DNA of 64,000 nt, taken from Neopusillimonas maritima (GTDB lineage Bacteria; Pseudomonadota; Gammaproteobacteria; Burkholderiales; Burkholderiaceae_B). The position numbers were made by a program, and so were the translations under genes. The notes below the pieces were generated by a model. The model was not told where the DNA came from, made no database searches, and was given only the letters and a program-made list of their open reading frames with translations. Positions 51,292 to 60,875 of this stretch are shown here, piece by piece (position 1 is the stretch's first letter; every line of letters begins with the position of its first letter). The stretch lies in NCBI RefSeq assembly GCF_003576595.1, contig NZ_NQOU01000001.1, positions 622,337-686,336 of the forward strand. Direction: 5' to 3'.

Positions 51292-52365
51292 TTACGCCTT
51301 TTCCGACCACCCCGAAAGATGGCGACGCACAATTTGAGAAAGTGCCTCCACCCATTGGGCATCATCATTCAAACAGGGGATATATCTGAATGTCTCTCCG
51401 CCGGCATGCAAAAACGCCTCACGACACTCTTCTTGAATCTCTTCCAACGTTTCCAGGCAATCCGCCAAAAAACCGGGGCACATGACATCAATATGTTTTA
51501 TGCCCTCCTGGGCCCACGCCTTCAAAGTGGGCTCGGTATAAGGCTGCAACCATTTTTCGGCCCCAAAACGGCTTTGAAACGAGACATAAACGCGTTCAGC
51601 GTCTTCCTGCGGCAAATGCGCCTTAATGGCGCGAACCGTATCCATGCAATCGCGATGATAGGGATCGCCTTGCAAAATGGTGCGCTGAGGCAAACCGTGA
51701 AAACTAAGTAATAAACGCTCCGGCTTGCCGTGCACATTCCAAAATGCAGTTAATTTGCTCACCAACGCCTGTATGTAGCCGGGATCATCCTGATAGCGTT
51801 TGATAAAGCGCAGTTCCGGCTGATTACGTAACCGGGCTGTGTAGGCAGTCACTGCATCGACCACAGTGGCGGTGGTACTGGCAGCATATTGCGGATACAA
51901 AGGAACAGTAAGAATACGTTCACACCCTTTTTTGCGCAGTGCGTCGATGCCCGCCTCTATGGAAGGATTTCCGTAACGCATTGCCAACATTACTCGAACA
52001 TCAGCCCCCTCCATTTGCAGCGCTTTTTCAAGCCCGGTGGCTTGCGCCTGACTGTAAACCACTAACGGTGAGCCTTGCTCAAGCCATATCCCCCGATATC
52101 GCGGCACGAGCGTGCGAGGCCGCGTTCGCAAAATAATGCCGTGCAGGATAATGCGCCAAATCCATTGTGGAATCTCAATAACGCGCGGATCCGACAAGAA
52201 CTGGGCCAAATAACGCCGAATCGCCGGCGCAGAGGGTTCATCCGGTGTACCAAGATTCACCACCAAAATACCGATCGGCCCAGACGGTCGTACCGGCGGT
52301 TGCGGGTCTAGTCCGTGGGGATCATGGGGTTCCGGATAATAGCGGGAAGGAAGTAAAGAAGGCAT
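51292..52365 (-). CDS. hemH: Ferrochelatase
   Basis: HemH inserts Fe2+ into protoporphyrin IX, the last step of haem synthesis. The 357-residue product has GILVVNLGTPDEPSAPAIRR near the start, LTVPLYPQYAASTTATVVDA, the catalytic His in LLSFHGLPQRTI and VSFQSRFGAEKWLQPYTEPT. The conserved Glu sits in the C-terminal LETLEEIQEECREAFLHAGG block. It lies between hrcA and grpE in this order also in related betaproteobacteria as far as I recall. Its stop is 18 bases from the palindromic grpE promoter, so that hairpin may also affect the hemH message end. Confidence 0.97.
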   Translation of the reverse strand: MPSLLPSRYYPEPHDPHGLDPQPPVRPSGPIGILVVNLGTPDEPSAPAIRRYLAQFLSDPRVIEIPQWIWRIILHGIILRTRPRTLVPRYRGIWLEQGSPLVVYSQAQATGLEKALQMEGADVRVMLAMRYGNPSIEAGIDALRKKGCERILTVPLYPQYAASTTATVVDAVTAYTARLRNQPELRFIKRYQDDPGYIQALVSKLTAFWNVHGKPERLLLSFHGLPQRTILQGDPYHRDCMDTVRAIKAHLPQEDAERVYVSFQSRFGAEKWLQPYTEPTLKAWAQEGIKHIDVMCPGFLADCLETLEEIQEECREAFLHAGGETFRYIPCLNDDAQWVEALSQIVRRHLSGWSEKA

Positions 52366-52384
52366 TGACGCCCTTGTAATCGGT

Positions 52385-53404
52385 TCAGGAAGAAGAATGA
52401 TGGCTTAAAGCGTTAGATAACAATTTAGCCGTAATATCAACGATAGGGATAACGCGATCGTAAGCCATACGGGTTGGCCCGATTACGCCCAGTGTGCCCA
52501 CGACTTTGCCGTCGATACCATAGGGCGCGGTGATGACGGAAACGTCTTCAAGCGGTACCAGTTGGGAGTCACCGCCGATATATATCTGCACGCCTTCGGC
52601 CCGGCTGGAGACATCGAGCAACTGAAGTAAATCGGTTTTTTTCTCGAACAGCGCAAACATGCGGCGCAGACGATCCATATCGGAGGCAATATCGGACACG
52701 TCGAGCAACTTTCTTTCACCTGAAATATAAACGCCGTCATCGGTTTCATCGGAAACGGTGCCCGCCTCAACCGCCTGTTGCATCAGCCGCGAAATATCTT
52801 CTTTCAAGGAGGAAAGCTCATCTTTGATGGCAAGCCGCACTTCGTTGAACGACTTGCCGGCAAAATGCTGATTAAAGAAATTACTGGCTTCTGTCAGTTC
52901 CTGATCGAGATAATCGCGCTGAACAAACAGAATACGATTTTGCACATCGCCATTCGGGGTAACGATAATCAGCAATACACGCCGCTCGGAAAGGCGAATA
53001 AATTCAATTTGCCGAAAAACCTGAGTGCGCCTGGGCGCCATCACCACACCGGCAAAGCGGGTTAAATTCGACAACAAAGTAGCCGCTGCATTCACCGTAC
53101 GACTTGGATCGGTGACCGGCAACATTTCCTGGATTTGCGAAGGCTGAAGAATTTCAAAGCGTTGCGTGGCCAGCAAACGATCGACAAAAAGTCGGTAGCC
53201 CCTTGGCGTGGGCACACGGCCCGCCGAAGTGTGAGGGCTTTGAATCAGGCCAAGCTCTTCGAGGTCGGCCATGACATTGCGAATTGTGGCGGGCGATAGC
53301 TCGAACATTTTTGAAAGCGTACGCGAACCGACCGGCTGGCCATCGGCAATGTATCGTTCGATTAACGCTTTCAGCAGTGACTTCGCTCTGTCATCCATGT
53401 CCAT
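52385..53404 (-). CDS. hrcA: Heat-inducible transcription repressor HrcA
   Basis: HrcA represses groESL and sometimes dnaK operons by binding the CIRCE palindrome. The 339-residue product has an N-terminal winged helix ([20 protein letters not shown] and [19 protein letters not shown]), and a GAF-like dimer domain with [17 protein letters not shown] precedes the ATG at a suitable distance. It starts 119 bases from the divergent nadK. No CIRCE element was found in this window, so its target is presumably elsewhere, such as groESL. dnaK and grpE here carry sigma-32 promoters instead. Confidence 0.97.
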   Translation of the reverse strand: MDMDDRAKSLLKALIERYIADGQPVGSRTLSKMFELSPATIRNVMADLEELGLIQSPHTSAGRVPTPRGYRLFVDRLLATQRFEILQPSQIQEMLPVTDPSRTVNAAATLLSNLTRFAGVVMAPRRTQVFRQIEFIRLSERRVLLIIVTPNGDVQNRILFVQRDYLDQELTEASNFFNQHFAGKSFNEVRLAIKDELSSLKEDISRLMQQAVEAGTVSDETDDGVYISGERKLLDVSDIASDMDRLRRMFALFEKKTDLLQLLDVSSRAEGVQIYIGGDSQLVPLEDVSVITAPYGIDGKVVGTLGVIGPTRMAYDRVIPIVDITAKLLSNALSHHSSS

Positions 53405-53522
53405 GGTGATACCTTACACTCCAGCAAGACAAACTTGTCAACAGATCCGCCACAATAACAACGGACACGACCCTATAATAAATTGAACTCACCTAACTCA
53501 TCATATACAAGGTATCGGCACA

Positions 53523-54422
53523 ATGCATTTTAAAACCGTTGCGCTAATCGGGCGCTACCAAGACTCGGGGCTCGACGCACCACTGCGCAGGCTGGCCCGG
53601 CATCTTGAAAGCGCCGGATGCACTGTGCTGGTTGAGTCCGACACGGCAACCAATACCGGCGTTACCGAATTCAAGACGGCATCTTACGCTGAAATAGGCG
53701 AACATGCGGATCTTGCCGTCATCATGGGCGGCGACGGCACCATGTTGGGCGCGGGTCGTCTTTTGGCGCGCAGCAACGTCCCCCTTATCGGCATCAACCA
53801 TGGGCGCCTGGGTTTCATTACCGATATTCCCATTCACACCGCCACCGATGCACTGAGCCAGGTTATTGGGGGGCACTACGAAATTGAAGAGCGGCTCATG
53901 CTTGAAGGCCGGGTCATGCGCGGCGACCAGGTCATGTTCTCGGGGGTCGCACTGAATGACGTTGTGATCAACCGCGCCGGTAGGGGCGGCATGATTGACC
54001 TGCGCGTTGAACTGGACGGAAACTTTATTTACAACCAGCGAGCCGACGGCCTAATCATTTCAACGCCCACGGGCTCAACCGCTTATGCCCTGTCGGCCAA
54101 TGGGCCCGTTCTGCACCCGCAGTTGCAAACCATCCTGCTTGTTCCAGTCGCCCCACAAACCTTATCCAACCGGCCGATCGTCATTCCCGACAGCGGCGTC
54201 CTTAGCATGACAGTAACTGCCCTGGGGCGGGTAGAATCCGGTGCCAGCGTGCATTTCGACATGCAGGCCTGGTCTGAGTGCCAACCGGGCGACAGAATCG
54301 ACGTACAGCGCTCCAAAGACAACGTTCGTTTCGTGCACCCCCTGGGCTATAGCTTCTTTTCAACCCTGCGGCGCAAGCTACTTTGGAACCAAATCCCCCA
54401 GCTTTCCAACGAGGGCGAATAA
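53523..54422 (+). CDS. nadK: NAD kinase
   Basis: NadK phosphorylates NAD to NADP. The 299-residue protein contains the kinase motif G69-G-D-G72 in MGGDGTMLGAGR, the NE/D-like motif NDVVINRAGRGGMIDL, and DGLIISTPTGSTAYALSANG. A TATAAT at 53474-53479 about 45 bases upstream is a candidate -10, without a clear -35. It is divergent from hrcA and followed four bases later by recN, a nadK-recN pair common in proteobacteria. Confidence 0.97.
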   Translation: MHFKTVALIGRYQDSGLDAPLRRLARHLESAGCTVLVESDTATNTGVTEFKTASYAEIGEHADLAVIMGGDGTMLGAGRLLARSNVPLIGINHGRLGFITDIPIHTATDALSQVIGGHYEIEERLMLEGRVMRGDQVMFSGVALNDVVINRAGRGGMIDLRVELDGNFIYNQRADGLIISTPTGSTAYALSANGPVLHPQLQTILLVPVAPQTLSNRPIVIPDSGVLSMTVTALGRVESGASVHFDMQAWSECQPGDRIDVQRSKDNVRFVHPLGYSFFSTLRRKLLWNQIPQLSNEGE

Positions 54423-54425
54423 TTT

Positions 54426-56072
54426 ATGTTGCGCACCCTGCACCTTCGGGATTTTGTCATTGTTGATCAGGCCGAATTGCATTTTGACGCCGGTTTTACG
54501 GTATTTTCCGGTGAAACCGGCGCAGGCAAATCGATTCTTATCGATGCGCTTTCCCTGGTATTGGGCGCGCGCAGCGATGCCCGCTTTGTTCGCGAAGGCT
54601 GTAAACGTACCGACATTAGCGCACTTTTCAGTGCGCCGGAAACTTTAGCGCAATGGCTGGAAGAACAAAGCCTGGAAACGGACCACGACGAACTGGTGCT
54701 GCGGCGCGTAATCGACCAGCAAGGCCGCAGCAAAGCCTACATAAACGGTATTCCGGCCACGCTGGCTCAATTAAAGGAACTAGGCGAACACCTTGTCGAC
54801 ATCCACGGCCAGCATGCCCACCAAAGTCTTTTGCAACCTGCCAGCCAACGCGCACTGCTCGACACGCAGGGGGGCCATATCGCCTTGGCGCAAGAGGTGC
54901 AACAACACTGGCAACACTGGCAAACGGCAAAACGACACCTCGCGCGGGCGCTTGAGCAAACCGACAAGCTCAACGAAGAGCGCGACCGTCTGGAATGGCA
55001 AGCCTCCGAGTTGGAGCGCCTGGACCTGCAACCGGGGGAATGGGAAACCTTAACCACTGAACATCATCGCCTGGCTCATGCGCAGTCTTTGCTCGAAAAC
55101 GCCAATCGCGCGCTGGAAGCACTCGACAACGACGACCAGGGGGCGCGCCACTTTCTGAATATGGCCGCACAACAAATGGAACACATGCTGCGTCACGACG
55201 AGGCCGTGCGTAGCTTGTACGAGACACTGGAATCAGCGCGTATTGCCACGGCGGAAACTGTTTCCGACCTCAATGCCTATCTTGACCGCATTGACCTGGA
55301 TCCAGAGCGGCTGGCGCAAGCGGAACAGCGCATGTCCGCCATTTTCGAACTGGCCCGCAAGTTTCGGATCGAGCCCGAGAATATTCCAGAGTTCCAGGCC
55401 GACATTGCACAAAAGTTGCGCGAAGCCAGTGCCAACGCCGACATTTCTCATCTTCAACAAGACGTCGACACCTATTATCAGAAATATTTAAAAGCCGCCA
55501 AAGCACTCTCCAAAGCACGGGCGAAAGCGGCCCAAACCATGTCCGGGCAAGTAACCGATGCCATGCAAACATTGGCCATGAAAGGCGGGTGCTTCGAAAT
55601 TGGCCTGAATAATGGCGGCGAAAATGCTCACGGGCTTGAAAACGTCGAATTTTTGGTGGCGGGCCATACAGGCGCCACCCCGAGGCCTTTGGCCAAGGTG
55701 GCATCCGGAGGGGAATTGGCGCGTATTTCGCTGGCACTATCGGTTATCGCGAGCCAGGCTGCACGCGTCCCCACCCTGATATTCGACGAGGTCGATAGCG
55801 GTGTGGGTGGGGCCGTGGCTGAAGTCGTGGGCCAGTTATTGAAATCGCTCGGACAACAGCACCAGGTTTTATGCGTAACGCATTTGCCGCAAGTGGCAGC
55901 GTACGGCCACCATCACTATCGCGTCAGCAAAAAGGTCATACAAAACAAAACCAAGTCGACCATTGAGTTGCTGGCTCCCACCGACCGGGTCGACGAAGTA
56001 GCCCGGATGCTGGGGGGGCTGGAAATTACCGACACCACCATTCGTCATGCCAAAGAAATGCTGGCACGCTAA
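54426..56072 (+). CDS. recN: DNA repair protein RecN
   Basis: RecN is an SMC-like ATPase acting early in double-strand break repair. Walker A is G29-E-T-G-A-G-K-S36. Two coiled-coil arms surround a central region (about 150-370), and the C-terminal ATPase half has the ABC signature LAKVASGGELARISLAL and Walker B TLIFDEVDSGVGGAVAE. The 548-residue length is normal. It begins three bases after the nadK stop and converges with fur. No LexA box was seen close upstream; transcription would come from the nadK promoter. Confidence 0.97.
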   Translation: MLRTLHLRDFVIVDQAELHFDAGFTVFSGETGAGKSILIDALSLVLGARSDARFVREGCKRTDISALFSAPETLAQWLEEQSLETDHDELVLRRVIDQQGRSKAYINGIPATLAQLKELGEHLVDIHGQHAHQSLLQPASQRALLDTQGGHIALAQEVQQHWQHWQTAKRHLARALEQTDKLNEERDRLEWQASELERLDLQPGEWETLTTEHHRLAHAQSLLENANRALEALDNDDQGARHFLNMAAQQMEHMLRHDEAVRSLYETLESARIATAETVSDLNAYLDRIDLDPERLAQAEQRMSAIFELARKFRIEPENIPEFQADIAQKLREASANADISHLQQDVDTYYQKYLKAAKALSKARAKAAQTMSGQVTDAMQTLAMKGGCFEIGLNNGGENAHGLENVEFLVAGHTGATPRPLAKVASGGELARISLALSVIASQAARVPTLIFDEVDSGVGGAVAEVVGQLLKSLGQQHQVLCVTHLPQVAAYGHHHYRVSKKVIQNKTKSTIELLAPTDRVDEVARMLGGLEITDTTIRHAKEMLAR

Positions 56073-56087
56073 CCGGGGACCCCGGAT

Positions 56088-56504
56088 TTATTTGCTATTG
56101 CACTCTTTGCAAATGCCGTACAGCATCATGGTGTGACTTTCCAGGGTGAACTTCTTTTCCTTGGCAATAATATGCTGGCGCTTCTCAATTTCAGGGTCGG
56201 TAAACTCGAGCACCTTGCCGCAACTAGTGCAAATAAGGTGATCGTGGTGGTCGCCGTCGTTCAGCTCAAACACCGCTTTACCGCCGTCGAACTGGCTGCG
56301 GGACAAAATACCTGCCTGCTCAAACTGGGTAAGCACCCGGTAAACCGTAGCCAGGCCGATATCCACGTCTTCCGCCAACAATGCACGATAAACATCTTCG
56401 GCGCTATGATGACGCTGGTCGGACTTACGGAAAACATCAAGGATTTTCAGGCGCGGGAACGTCGCCTTCAAACCCATGCTCTTTAATTCATTTTGATCAT
56501 TCAT
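56088..56504 (-). CDS. fur: Ferric uptake regulator
   Basis: Fur represses iron-uptake genes when loaded with Fe2+. The start [13 protein letters not shown] at 56504 is the usual betaproteobacterial Fur start; a six-codon longer frame exists. The winged helix covers about residues 8-80 ([16 protein letters not shown] as recognition helix), the metal site includes HHDH at 86-89, and Cys92/Cys95 with Cys132/Cys135 can hold a structural zinc. It is 138 residues long, divergent from bamE, as in many Burkholderiales. The siderophore receptor at 27.8-29.9 kb is a likely target. Confidence 0.97.
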   Translation of the reverse strand: MNDQNELKSMGLKATFPRLKILDVFRKSDQRHHSAEDVYRALLAEDVDIGLATVYRVLTQFEQAGILSRSQFDGGKAVFELNDGDHHDHLICTSCGKVLEFTDPEIEKRQHIIAKEKKFTLESHTMMLYGICKECNSK

Positions 56505-56645
56505 GTGATAAATCCCGGGCAAAAAGACGGAAATCCGTAGGATGACACGGCAAAAAAACGCCGAATCTCGAGTAACGCTATCATTGCATTTATTGTTAAG
56601 CCTTTATCATAACGGTTTTATTCATTTGAATAACAGGGGCAATTC

Positions 56646-57200
56646 GTGGTAACCACTGTCAAATCCTTCTTTAGAACCTGGCGCAGCAGCCTTGCCATCG
56701 GCTTTTTGGCCATTTCACTCTCTGCGTGCGGCGGCACAAAATGGGGTTTTCCCTACCGGGCCGACGTACAGCAAGGAAACTGGATCACCGCCGAGCAAGT
56801 CGCCCGACTGGAACAGGGCATGACACGCGAACAGGTGCGTTTTGTGCTGGGCACCCCGATTTTGCAGGATATTTTCCGCACCAACCGTTGGGATTATGTG
56901 TTTTACAACCAACCAGGTTACGGCGAACCGGAAGAACGCCAATTCACTGTGTGGTTCGAAGGGGATGTCCTGGTTCGCTGGGGGGGTGATAAACAACCAA
57001 ACCGCCAGCCATTTCAGTCCAACGACACCGGTAGCGTCGACGAAACGGAAGCCCGTGCGGCTGAACGCGAAGACGACACGGCAACCGAAAACACATCTCG
57101 TGAAGAGCAGGTGGGCCCGGATACCGATATCGGCATTAACGTAGAACAACCCCAACGCCCGCAAATCCCTGGGCAAACCAATACTGAACCACTCCGCTAA
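56646..57200 (+). CDS. bamE: Outer membrane assembly lipoprotein BamE
   Basis: BamE is a small lipoprotein of the BAM complex that inserts outer-membrane beta barrels. A GTG start at 56646 follows AGGGG. The lipobox is SLSAC with Cys28. The SmpA/OmlA domain has [20 protein letters not shown] and [20 protein letters not shown]. After residue 120 the protein has a long acidic, Pro/Gln-rich extension (about 60 residues) absent from E. coli BamE (113 residues), which is probably disordered. dapB follows ten bases downstream. Confidence 0.94.
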   Translation: MVTTVKSFFRTWRSSLAIGFLAISLSACGGTKWGFPYRADVQQGNWITAEQVARLEQGMTREQVRFVLGTPILQDIFRTNRWDYVFYNQPGYGEPEERQFTVWFEGDVLVRWGGDKQPNRQPFQSNDTGSVDETEARAAEREDDTATENTSREEQVGPDTDIGINVEQPQRPQIPGQTNTEPLR

Positions 57201-57210
57201 AAGGAAACCC

Positions 57211-58002
57211 ATGCGTATCGCCATTGCAGGAGCTGACGGCCGAATGGGCCGTATGCTGACTGAAGCCGTCATTCAATCCCCCGACCTTACCCTGAGCGTC
57301 GCACTCGACCGCCCCGGCGCGGCGTGCCTTGGTCAGGATGCGGGGGGGGGCCTGGGGCATACAACGGGCGTTCTCATTACCGACGATCTCGACGCCCTGG
57401 CAAATGCCGATTGCTTAATAGACTTTACCCGGCCTGAGGGCACGCTGACCCATCTGCAGGCCTGCATCAAGCACAACGTGAAGTGTGTTATTGGAACCAC
57501 CGGATTTGATACCGAGGGCAAACAAGCGATTCAGGCCGCCGGCCAAAAAACCGCCATTGTCTTTGCATCCAACATGAGCATTGGTGTGAATGCCACATAC
57601 AAACTATTGGAAATGGCCGCCCGGCTGCTGAACGATGGCTATGATGCCGAGATATTCGAGGCCCACCATCGCAATAAAGTCGACGCACCGTCAGGTACCG
57701 CTATTTCAATGGGTGAAACAATCGCGCGCACTTGGGGCAAAAAACTCGACGATGTGGCCGACTGGGCACGACACGGGCACACCGGCCCACGCAAAGACGG
57801 CAAAATCGGCTTTTCAGTACTGCGCGGTGGGGACATTATCGGTGATCACACCGTTTACTTTTGCGGCGACGGTGAACGCATAGAGATCTCACATCGTTCC
57901 AGCAGCCGAGCCACGTACGCGCAAGGCAGCCTGCGCGCGGCTCGCTATCTCGCCCGCAAGGAATTCGGGCTGTTCGACATGCAAGACGTCCTGTCGGTGT
58001 AA
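57211..58002 (+). CDS. dapB: 4-hydroxy-tetrahydrodipicolinate reductase
   Basis: DapB performs the second step of the diaminopimelate/lysine branch with NAD(P)H. The Rossmann motif is GADGRMGRM at residues 7-15. The active-site block [20 protein letters not shown] contains the conserved His pair and Lys. [18 protein letters not shown] and [16 protein letters not shown] follow. The 263-residue length is normal. AAAGGA precedes the ATG. It follows bamE closely, an arrangement common in Burkholderiales, with murB convergent. Confidence 0.98.
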   Translation: MRIAIAGADGRMGRMLTEAVIQSPDLTLSVALDRPGAACLGQDAGGGLGHTTGVLITDDLDALANADCLIDFTRPEGTLTHLQACIKHNVKCVIGTTGFDTEGKQAIQAAGQKTAIVFASNMSIGVNATYKLLEMAARLLNDGYDAEIFEAHHRNKVDAPSGTAISMGETIARTWGKKLDDVADWARHGHTGPRKDGKIGFSVLRGGDIIGDHTVYFCGDGERIEISHRSSSRATYAQGSLRAARYLARKEFGLFDMQDVLSV

Positions 58003-58039
58003 CGTAGTTCGGTATTTCCGCCGGCGTGTATAACGTACT

Positions 58040-59083
58040 TCAAACGACGTTTACAGGCTCCTGCTCCAGGTCAACACCATAACGCAGGCGAATATCCTTA
58101 CGTATTTCATCGGCCAGATAACGCACCTCAAGCGCGCTTGCCTGGCCATGATTAACCAACACCAGCGCCTGGCGGCCATGTACCCCTACATCCCAGATGC
58201 GCTTGCCCTTCCAACCGGCACGGTCAATTAACCAGCCGGCAGCCAGCTTCATGCCACCTTCCGGCATGGCATAGGCAATGACATTGGGGTGACGACGTTT
58301 GATCTCCTCAAACTGGGCGGCACTCACAACCGGGTTCTTAAAGAAACTCCCTGCATTACCCAGAACCGCCGGATCGGGTAACTTCTTGCGCCGGATTTCA
58401 CACACCGCCTCAAACAGGGCATGCGCGGTTACAGCGCTACCCATTGCCTGCAGCCCTTCGTGCCGGGCCAAATCGGGATAACCCAATGTTGGCCGCCATT
58501 CGCGCGGCAAGAAAAACTGAACTGACAAAATGAGCCATTTGCCCGGCGCCGACTGTTTAAAAAAACTATCGCGGTATGAAAAACGGCATGCTTCACGGGT
58601 AAAACAAACCTCTTCGCCACGCGCCATATCCCACGCCCGTACCTGATGCACAAACTGATCAAGCTCAACCCCGTAAGCGCCGATATTCTGAACCGGCGCG
58701 GCACCCACCGTACCCGGAATCAACGCCAGATTTTCCAACCCGAACCAGCCCTGATCAAGACAATAACGCACAAAGTCGTGCCAATTTTCTCCGGCCTGTG
58801 CTTGCACCAGATAACCTTCTGTTGACGCTTCGAGCAGGCGGATTCCCTTCGTTGCAACATGAACCACCAAGGCTTTCACATGCGGCGCCATCACCACGTT
58901 GCTCCCACCACCCAACACAAACACCTGCCTGCACTGGCCCGTAAGCTGAGTAATTGCAGGCAATTGCGCGCGATCGGTAAAGCGAACATAAGCATGTGCT
59001 TTAGCCTGCAAGCCAAAAGTATTAAGCGCAGTAAGATCTTGCGCGCAAGGAACGACTGAGTTCAACGGCACTGTTTGTGTCAT
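58040..59083 (-). CDS. murB: UDP-N-acetylenolpyruvoylglucosamine reductase, type I
   Basis: MurB reduces the enolpyruvyl group to make UDP-N-acetylmuramic acid. The FAD domain opens DLTALNTFGLQAKAHAYVRF and has VLGGGSNVVM, GTVGAAPVQNIGAYGVELD and YRDSFFK with the substrate-binding Tyr-Arg. The proton-donor Ser is in GNAGSFFKNPVV. The 347 residues and the C-terminal extension indicate the type I (E. coli-like) enzyme. It is transcribed alone towards dapB. Confidence 0.97.
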   Translation of the reverse strand: MTQTVPLNSVVPCAQDLTALNTFGLQAKAHAYVRFTDRAQLPAITQLTGQCRQVFVLGGGSNVVMAPHVKALVVHVATKGIRLLEASTEGYLVQAQAGENWHDFVRYCLDQGWFGLENLALIPGTVGAAPVQNIGAYGVELDQFVHQVRAWDMARGEEVCFTREACRFSYRDSFFKQSAPGKWLILSVQFFLPREWRPTLGYPDLARHEGLQAMGSAVTAHALFEAVCEIRRKKLPDPAVLGNAGSFFKNPVVSAAQFEEIKRRHPNVIAYAMPEGGMKLAAGWLIDRAGWKGKRIWDVGVHGRQALVLVNHGQASALEVRYLADEIRKDIRLRYGVDLEQEPVNVV

Positions 59084-59216
59084 GTACTAAAACTGCCATA
59101 TGCGATAAACAACAGCCTGTATTACACCACGTTGAAATAAAAAATATGTTATTATCTTGTTCTTTCGCAGCTAGGAAAATTTTTCGCCCAGCAAAGAAAC
59201 AGCCGAAGCTGTTAAG

Positions 59217-59245
59217 TTGCCCAAGTAAAAAATTTCATATATACT
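59217..59245 (+). promoter_or_regulatory. Sigma-70 promoter of tRNA-Gly
   Basis: TTGCCC (59217-59222) and TATACT (59240-59245) are 17 bases apart, close to consensus, about 57 bases before the tRNA-Gly gene. The spacer is A/T rich. Confidence 0.7.
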
Positions 59246-59302
59246 GCGAAGCTTCTTGAAACAGGCAACACGGGTTTTAAGAACAGAAAGCAGTGCTTTT
59301 TT

Positions 59303-59378
59303 GCGGGAATAGCTCAGTTGGTAGAGCGCAACCTTGCCAAGGTTGAGGTCGCGAGTTCGAGACTCGTTTCCCGCTCCA
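59303..59378 (+). tRNA. tRNA-Gly (anticodon GCC)
   Basis: Acceptor arms GCGGGAA (59303-59309) and TTCCCGC (59368-59374) pair; the discriminator is T and CCA is encoded at 59376-59378. The anticodon arm CAACCTTGCCAAGGTTG shows GCC. The D-arm AGCTCAGTTGGTAGAGC and T-loop GTTCGAGAC are standard. Confidence 0.98.
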
Positions 59379-59386
59379 GATACCTA

Positions 59387-59415
59387 AAGGGAAGCCCACA
59401 ACGCTTCCCTTTTTT
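59387..59415 (+). terminator. Intrinsic terminator after tRNA-Gly
   Basis: AAGGGAAGC (59387-59395) pairs with GCTTCCCTT (59403-59411) and runs into T6. It separates the two tRNA genes, so tRNA-Cys either depends on readthrough or has its own promoter. Confidence 0.85.
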
Positions 59416-59444
59416 ACGTACAATGTAACGTGTACGTTCCCCAC

Positions 59445-59518
59445 GGCGCAATGGCAGAGTGGTTATGCAGCGGATTGCAAATCCGTGTACCCCGGTTCGA
59501 TTCCGAGTTGCGCCTCCA
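59445..59518 (+). tRNA. tRNA-Cys (anticodon GCA)
   Basis: Acceptor arms GGCGCAA (59445-59451) and TTGCGCC (59508-59514) pair; CCA is encoded at 59516-59518. The anticodon arm CGGATTGCAAATCCG gives GCA. At 74 bases it has the short D-loop usual for cysteine tRNAs. An inverted repeat, ACGTACA (59416-59422) and TGTACGT (59431-59437), lies seven bases upstream. Confidence 0.97.
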
Positions 59519-59560
59519 GTACTTATCCCCATCAATTACGCCAAGTGCTAACATGCTTGC

Positions 59561-60175
59561 ATGGACAAACGCGTTCTTGAAGCAATGGCCCGCTGGCCAA
59601 GTGTACCCGACGTTTATGGCTGGCTTTCCTTAACGGAAACCGGTAAGTGGCGCCTGCATCCAAAAGGCGATGCCACCCAAGCCGACACGCCCGGCGAATC
59701 AATTACAAATACGCAAATTATTGGTTTCATCAATCGTAACTACACACACCGCGATAACGGCCAATGGTATTTTCAGAATGGGCCCCAAAAAGTGTATGTA
59801 CGTCTTGATGCCGCGCCCTACATTTTTCACACAAACGAAACCGGCGCTCTCACAACACATACCCAACAAGCAGTTCAGCATATTCAGGCCTGGTGGCTTG
59901 ACGACGCCGGCAAGCTTTACGCCCAGACAGAGCATGGCCCCGGCCTGATCGCCGGCCGTGATACGCTGGCCGTACTGGAGCAACTGCATACCGCCGATGG
60001 TCAAAGACTAACCGACTGTCCCGAACGCATTCCTCAAGATACGTCAACCACATTATTGTTAAGTAGCGCTTTACAATCCGTCGCAGAGAATACAGTACCA
60101 TTGCGATACTGTCCGGCACCCAGGCTAGAGGCGCAACTTGGTTTTGTGCGACTGCCGGCCTTAGGCTATGCTTAA
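59561..60175 (+). CDS. Conserved hypothetical protein (possibly DUF2946)
   Basis: A 204-residue soluble protein with no signal or membrane segment. The opening VLEAMARWPSVPDVYGWLSL and the block IIGFINRNYTHRDNGQWYFQ followed by NGPQKVYVRLDAAPYI are striking and look conserved. I associate this pattern with a domain of unknown function common in Alcaligenaceae, labelled DUF2946 from memory, which needs checking. Cysteines at about 153 and 189 are isolated. The start lies 46 bases after tRNA-Cys. The NUDIX gene follows by 42 bases and may be co-transcribed. No function can be offered. Confidence 0.75.
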   Translation: MDKRVLEAMARWPSVPDVYGWLSLTETGKWRLHPKGDATQADTPGESITNTQIIGFINRNYTHRDNGQWYFQNGPQKVYVRLDAAPYIFHTNETGALTTHTQQAVQHIQAWWLDDAGKLYAQTEHGPGLIAGRDTLAVLEQLHTADGQRLTDCPERIPQDTSTTLLLSSALQSVAENTVPLRYCPAPRLEAQLGFVRLPALGYA

Positions 60176-60217
60176 CTGAATCGCGCACTCCCAGCGTCCA
60201 TAACAATTCAACGTTTT

Positions 60218-60829
60218 ATGACTACTCAACCGTCCTCGTTCTATTTCCCCGCGCCGCGGTCACAAAAGTTCTGCAGCCAGTGCGCAACCGAAATCTCCTA
60301 CATTACGCCACCAGATGACAATCGTTTACGCGCAGTGTGTCAAAGCTGCGGTGCGGTTCATTATCAGAACCCGCGCAATGTCGTGGGGGTGTTACCCATT
60401 TTCAATGACAAAATCCTGCTGTGCCGTCGCGCCATTTCACCCCGATACAACAAATGGACGCTACCAGCCGGCTTCATGGAGCTGGGCGAAACAACGGCAC
60501 AAGGGGCAATGCGGGAAACTCAGGAAGAAGCGGGCGCACAAATTGAACTTGGCCCACTTTATACCGTTATCAATGTGCCTCATGCCGAACAGGTCCACTT
60601 CTTCTATTTGGCAAAAGTGTTAAGTCCTGAACTGGCACCCGGACCCGAAAGCTTGGAGGCAGGTTTTTTCAGTCCGGAAACTATCCCTTGGGATGAGCTG
60701 GCCTTTCGCACCGTTATAACAACGCTGGAACACTATCTGGATGATAAGAAAAACGGCGTTTTCGACTCGCCTCACAAGAAACCGCCGGTTCATCATTACG
60801 ACGTTCCCCTTCCAATGCACGATTTTTAG
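60218..60829 (+). CDS. NUDIX hydrolase with N-terminal zinc ribbon
   Basis: The 203-residue protein has a zinc ribbon made of Cys19, Cys22, Cys41 and Cys44, then a NUDIX box that fits G-x5-E-x7-R-E-x2-E-E-x-G exactly: Gly85, Glu91, Arg99-Glu100, Glu103-Glu104 and Gly106. The layout resembles NudC-type NADH pyrophosphatases without their extra N-terminal domain. The substrate could be a dinucleotide coenzyme such as NADH or ADP-ribose. It is between the hypothetical gene above and aat, all rightward with gaps of about 45 bases. Confidence 0.93.
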   Translation: MTTQPSSFYFPAPRSQKFCSQCATEISYITPPDDNRLRAVCQSCGAVHYQNPRNVVGVLPIFNDKILLCRRAISPRYNKWTLPAGFMELGETTAQGAMRETQEEAGAQIELGPLYTVINVPHAEQVHFFYLAKVLSPELAPGPESLEAGFFSPETIPWDELAFRTVITTLEHYLDDKKNGVFDSPHKKPPVHHYDVPLPMHDF

Positions 60830-60875
60830 CGCATGAATTGGTTATTGCATCTGCATTAAGTCATCGGGCCCCAGC

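Noticed and set aside
53405-53522. CIRCE element in the hrcA-nadK gap
   Set aside because: No sequence close to TTAGCACTC-N9-GAGTGCTAA is present on either strand.
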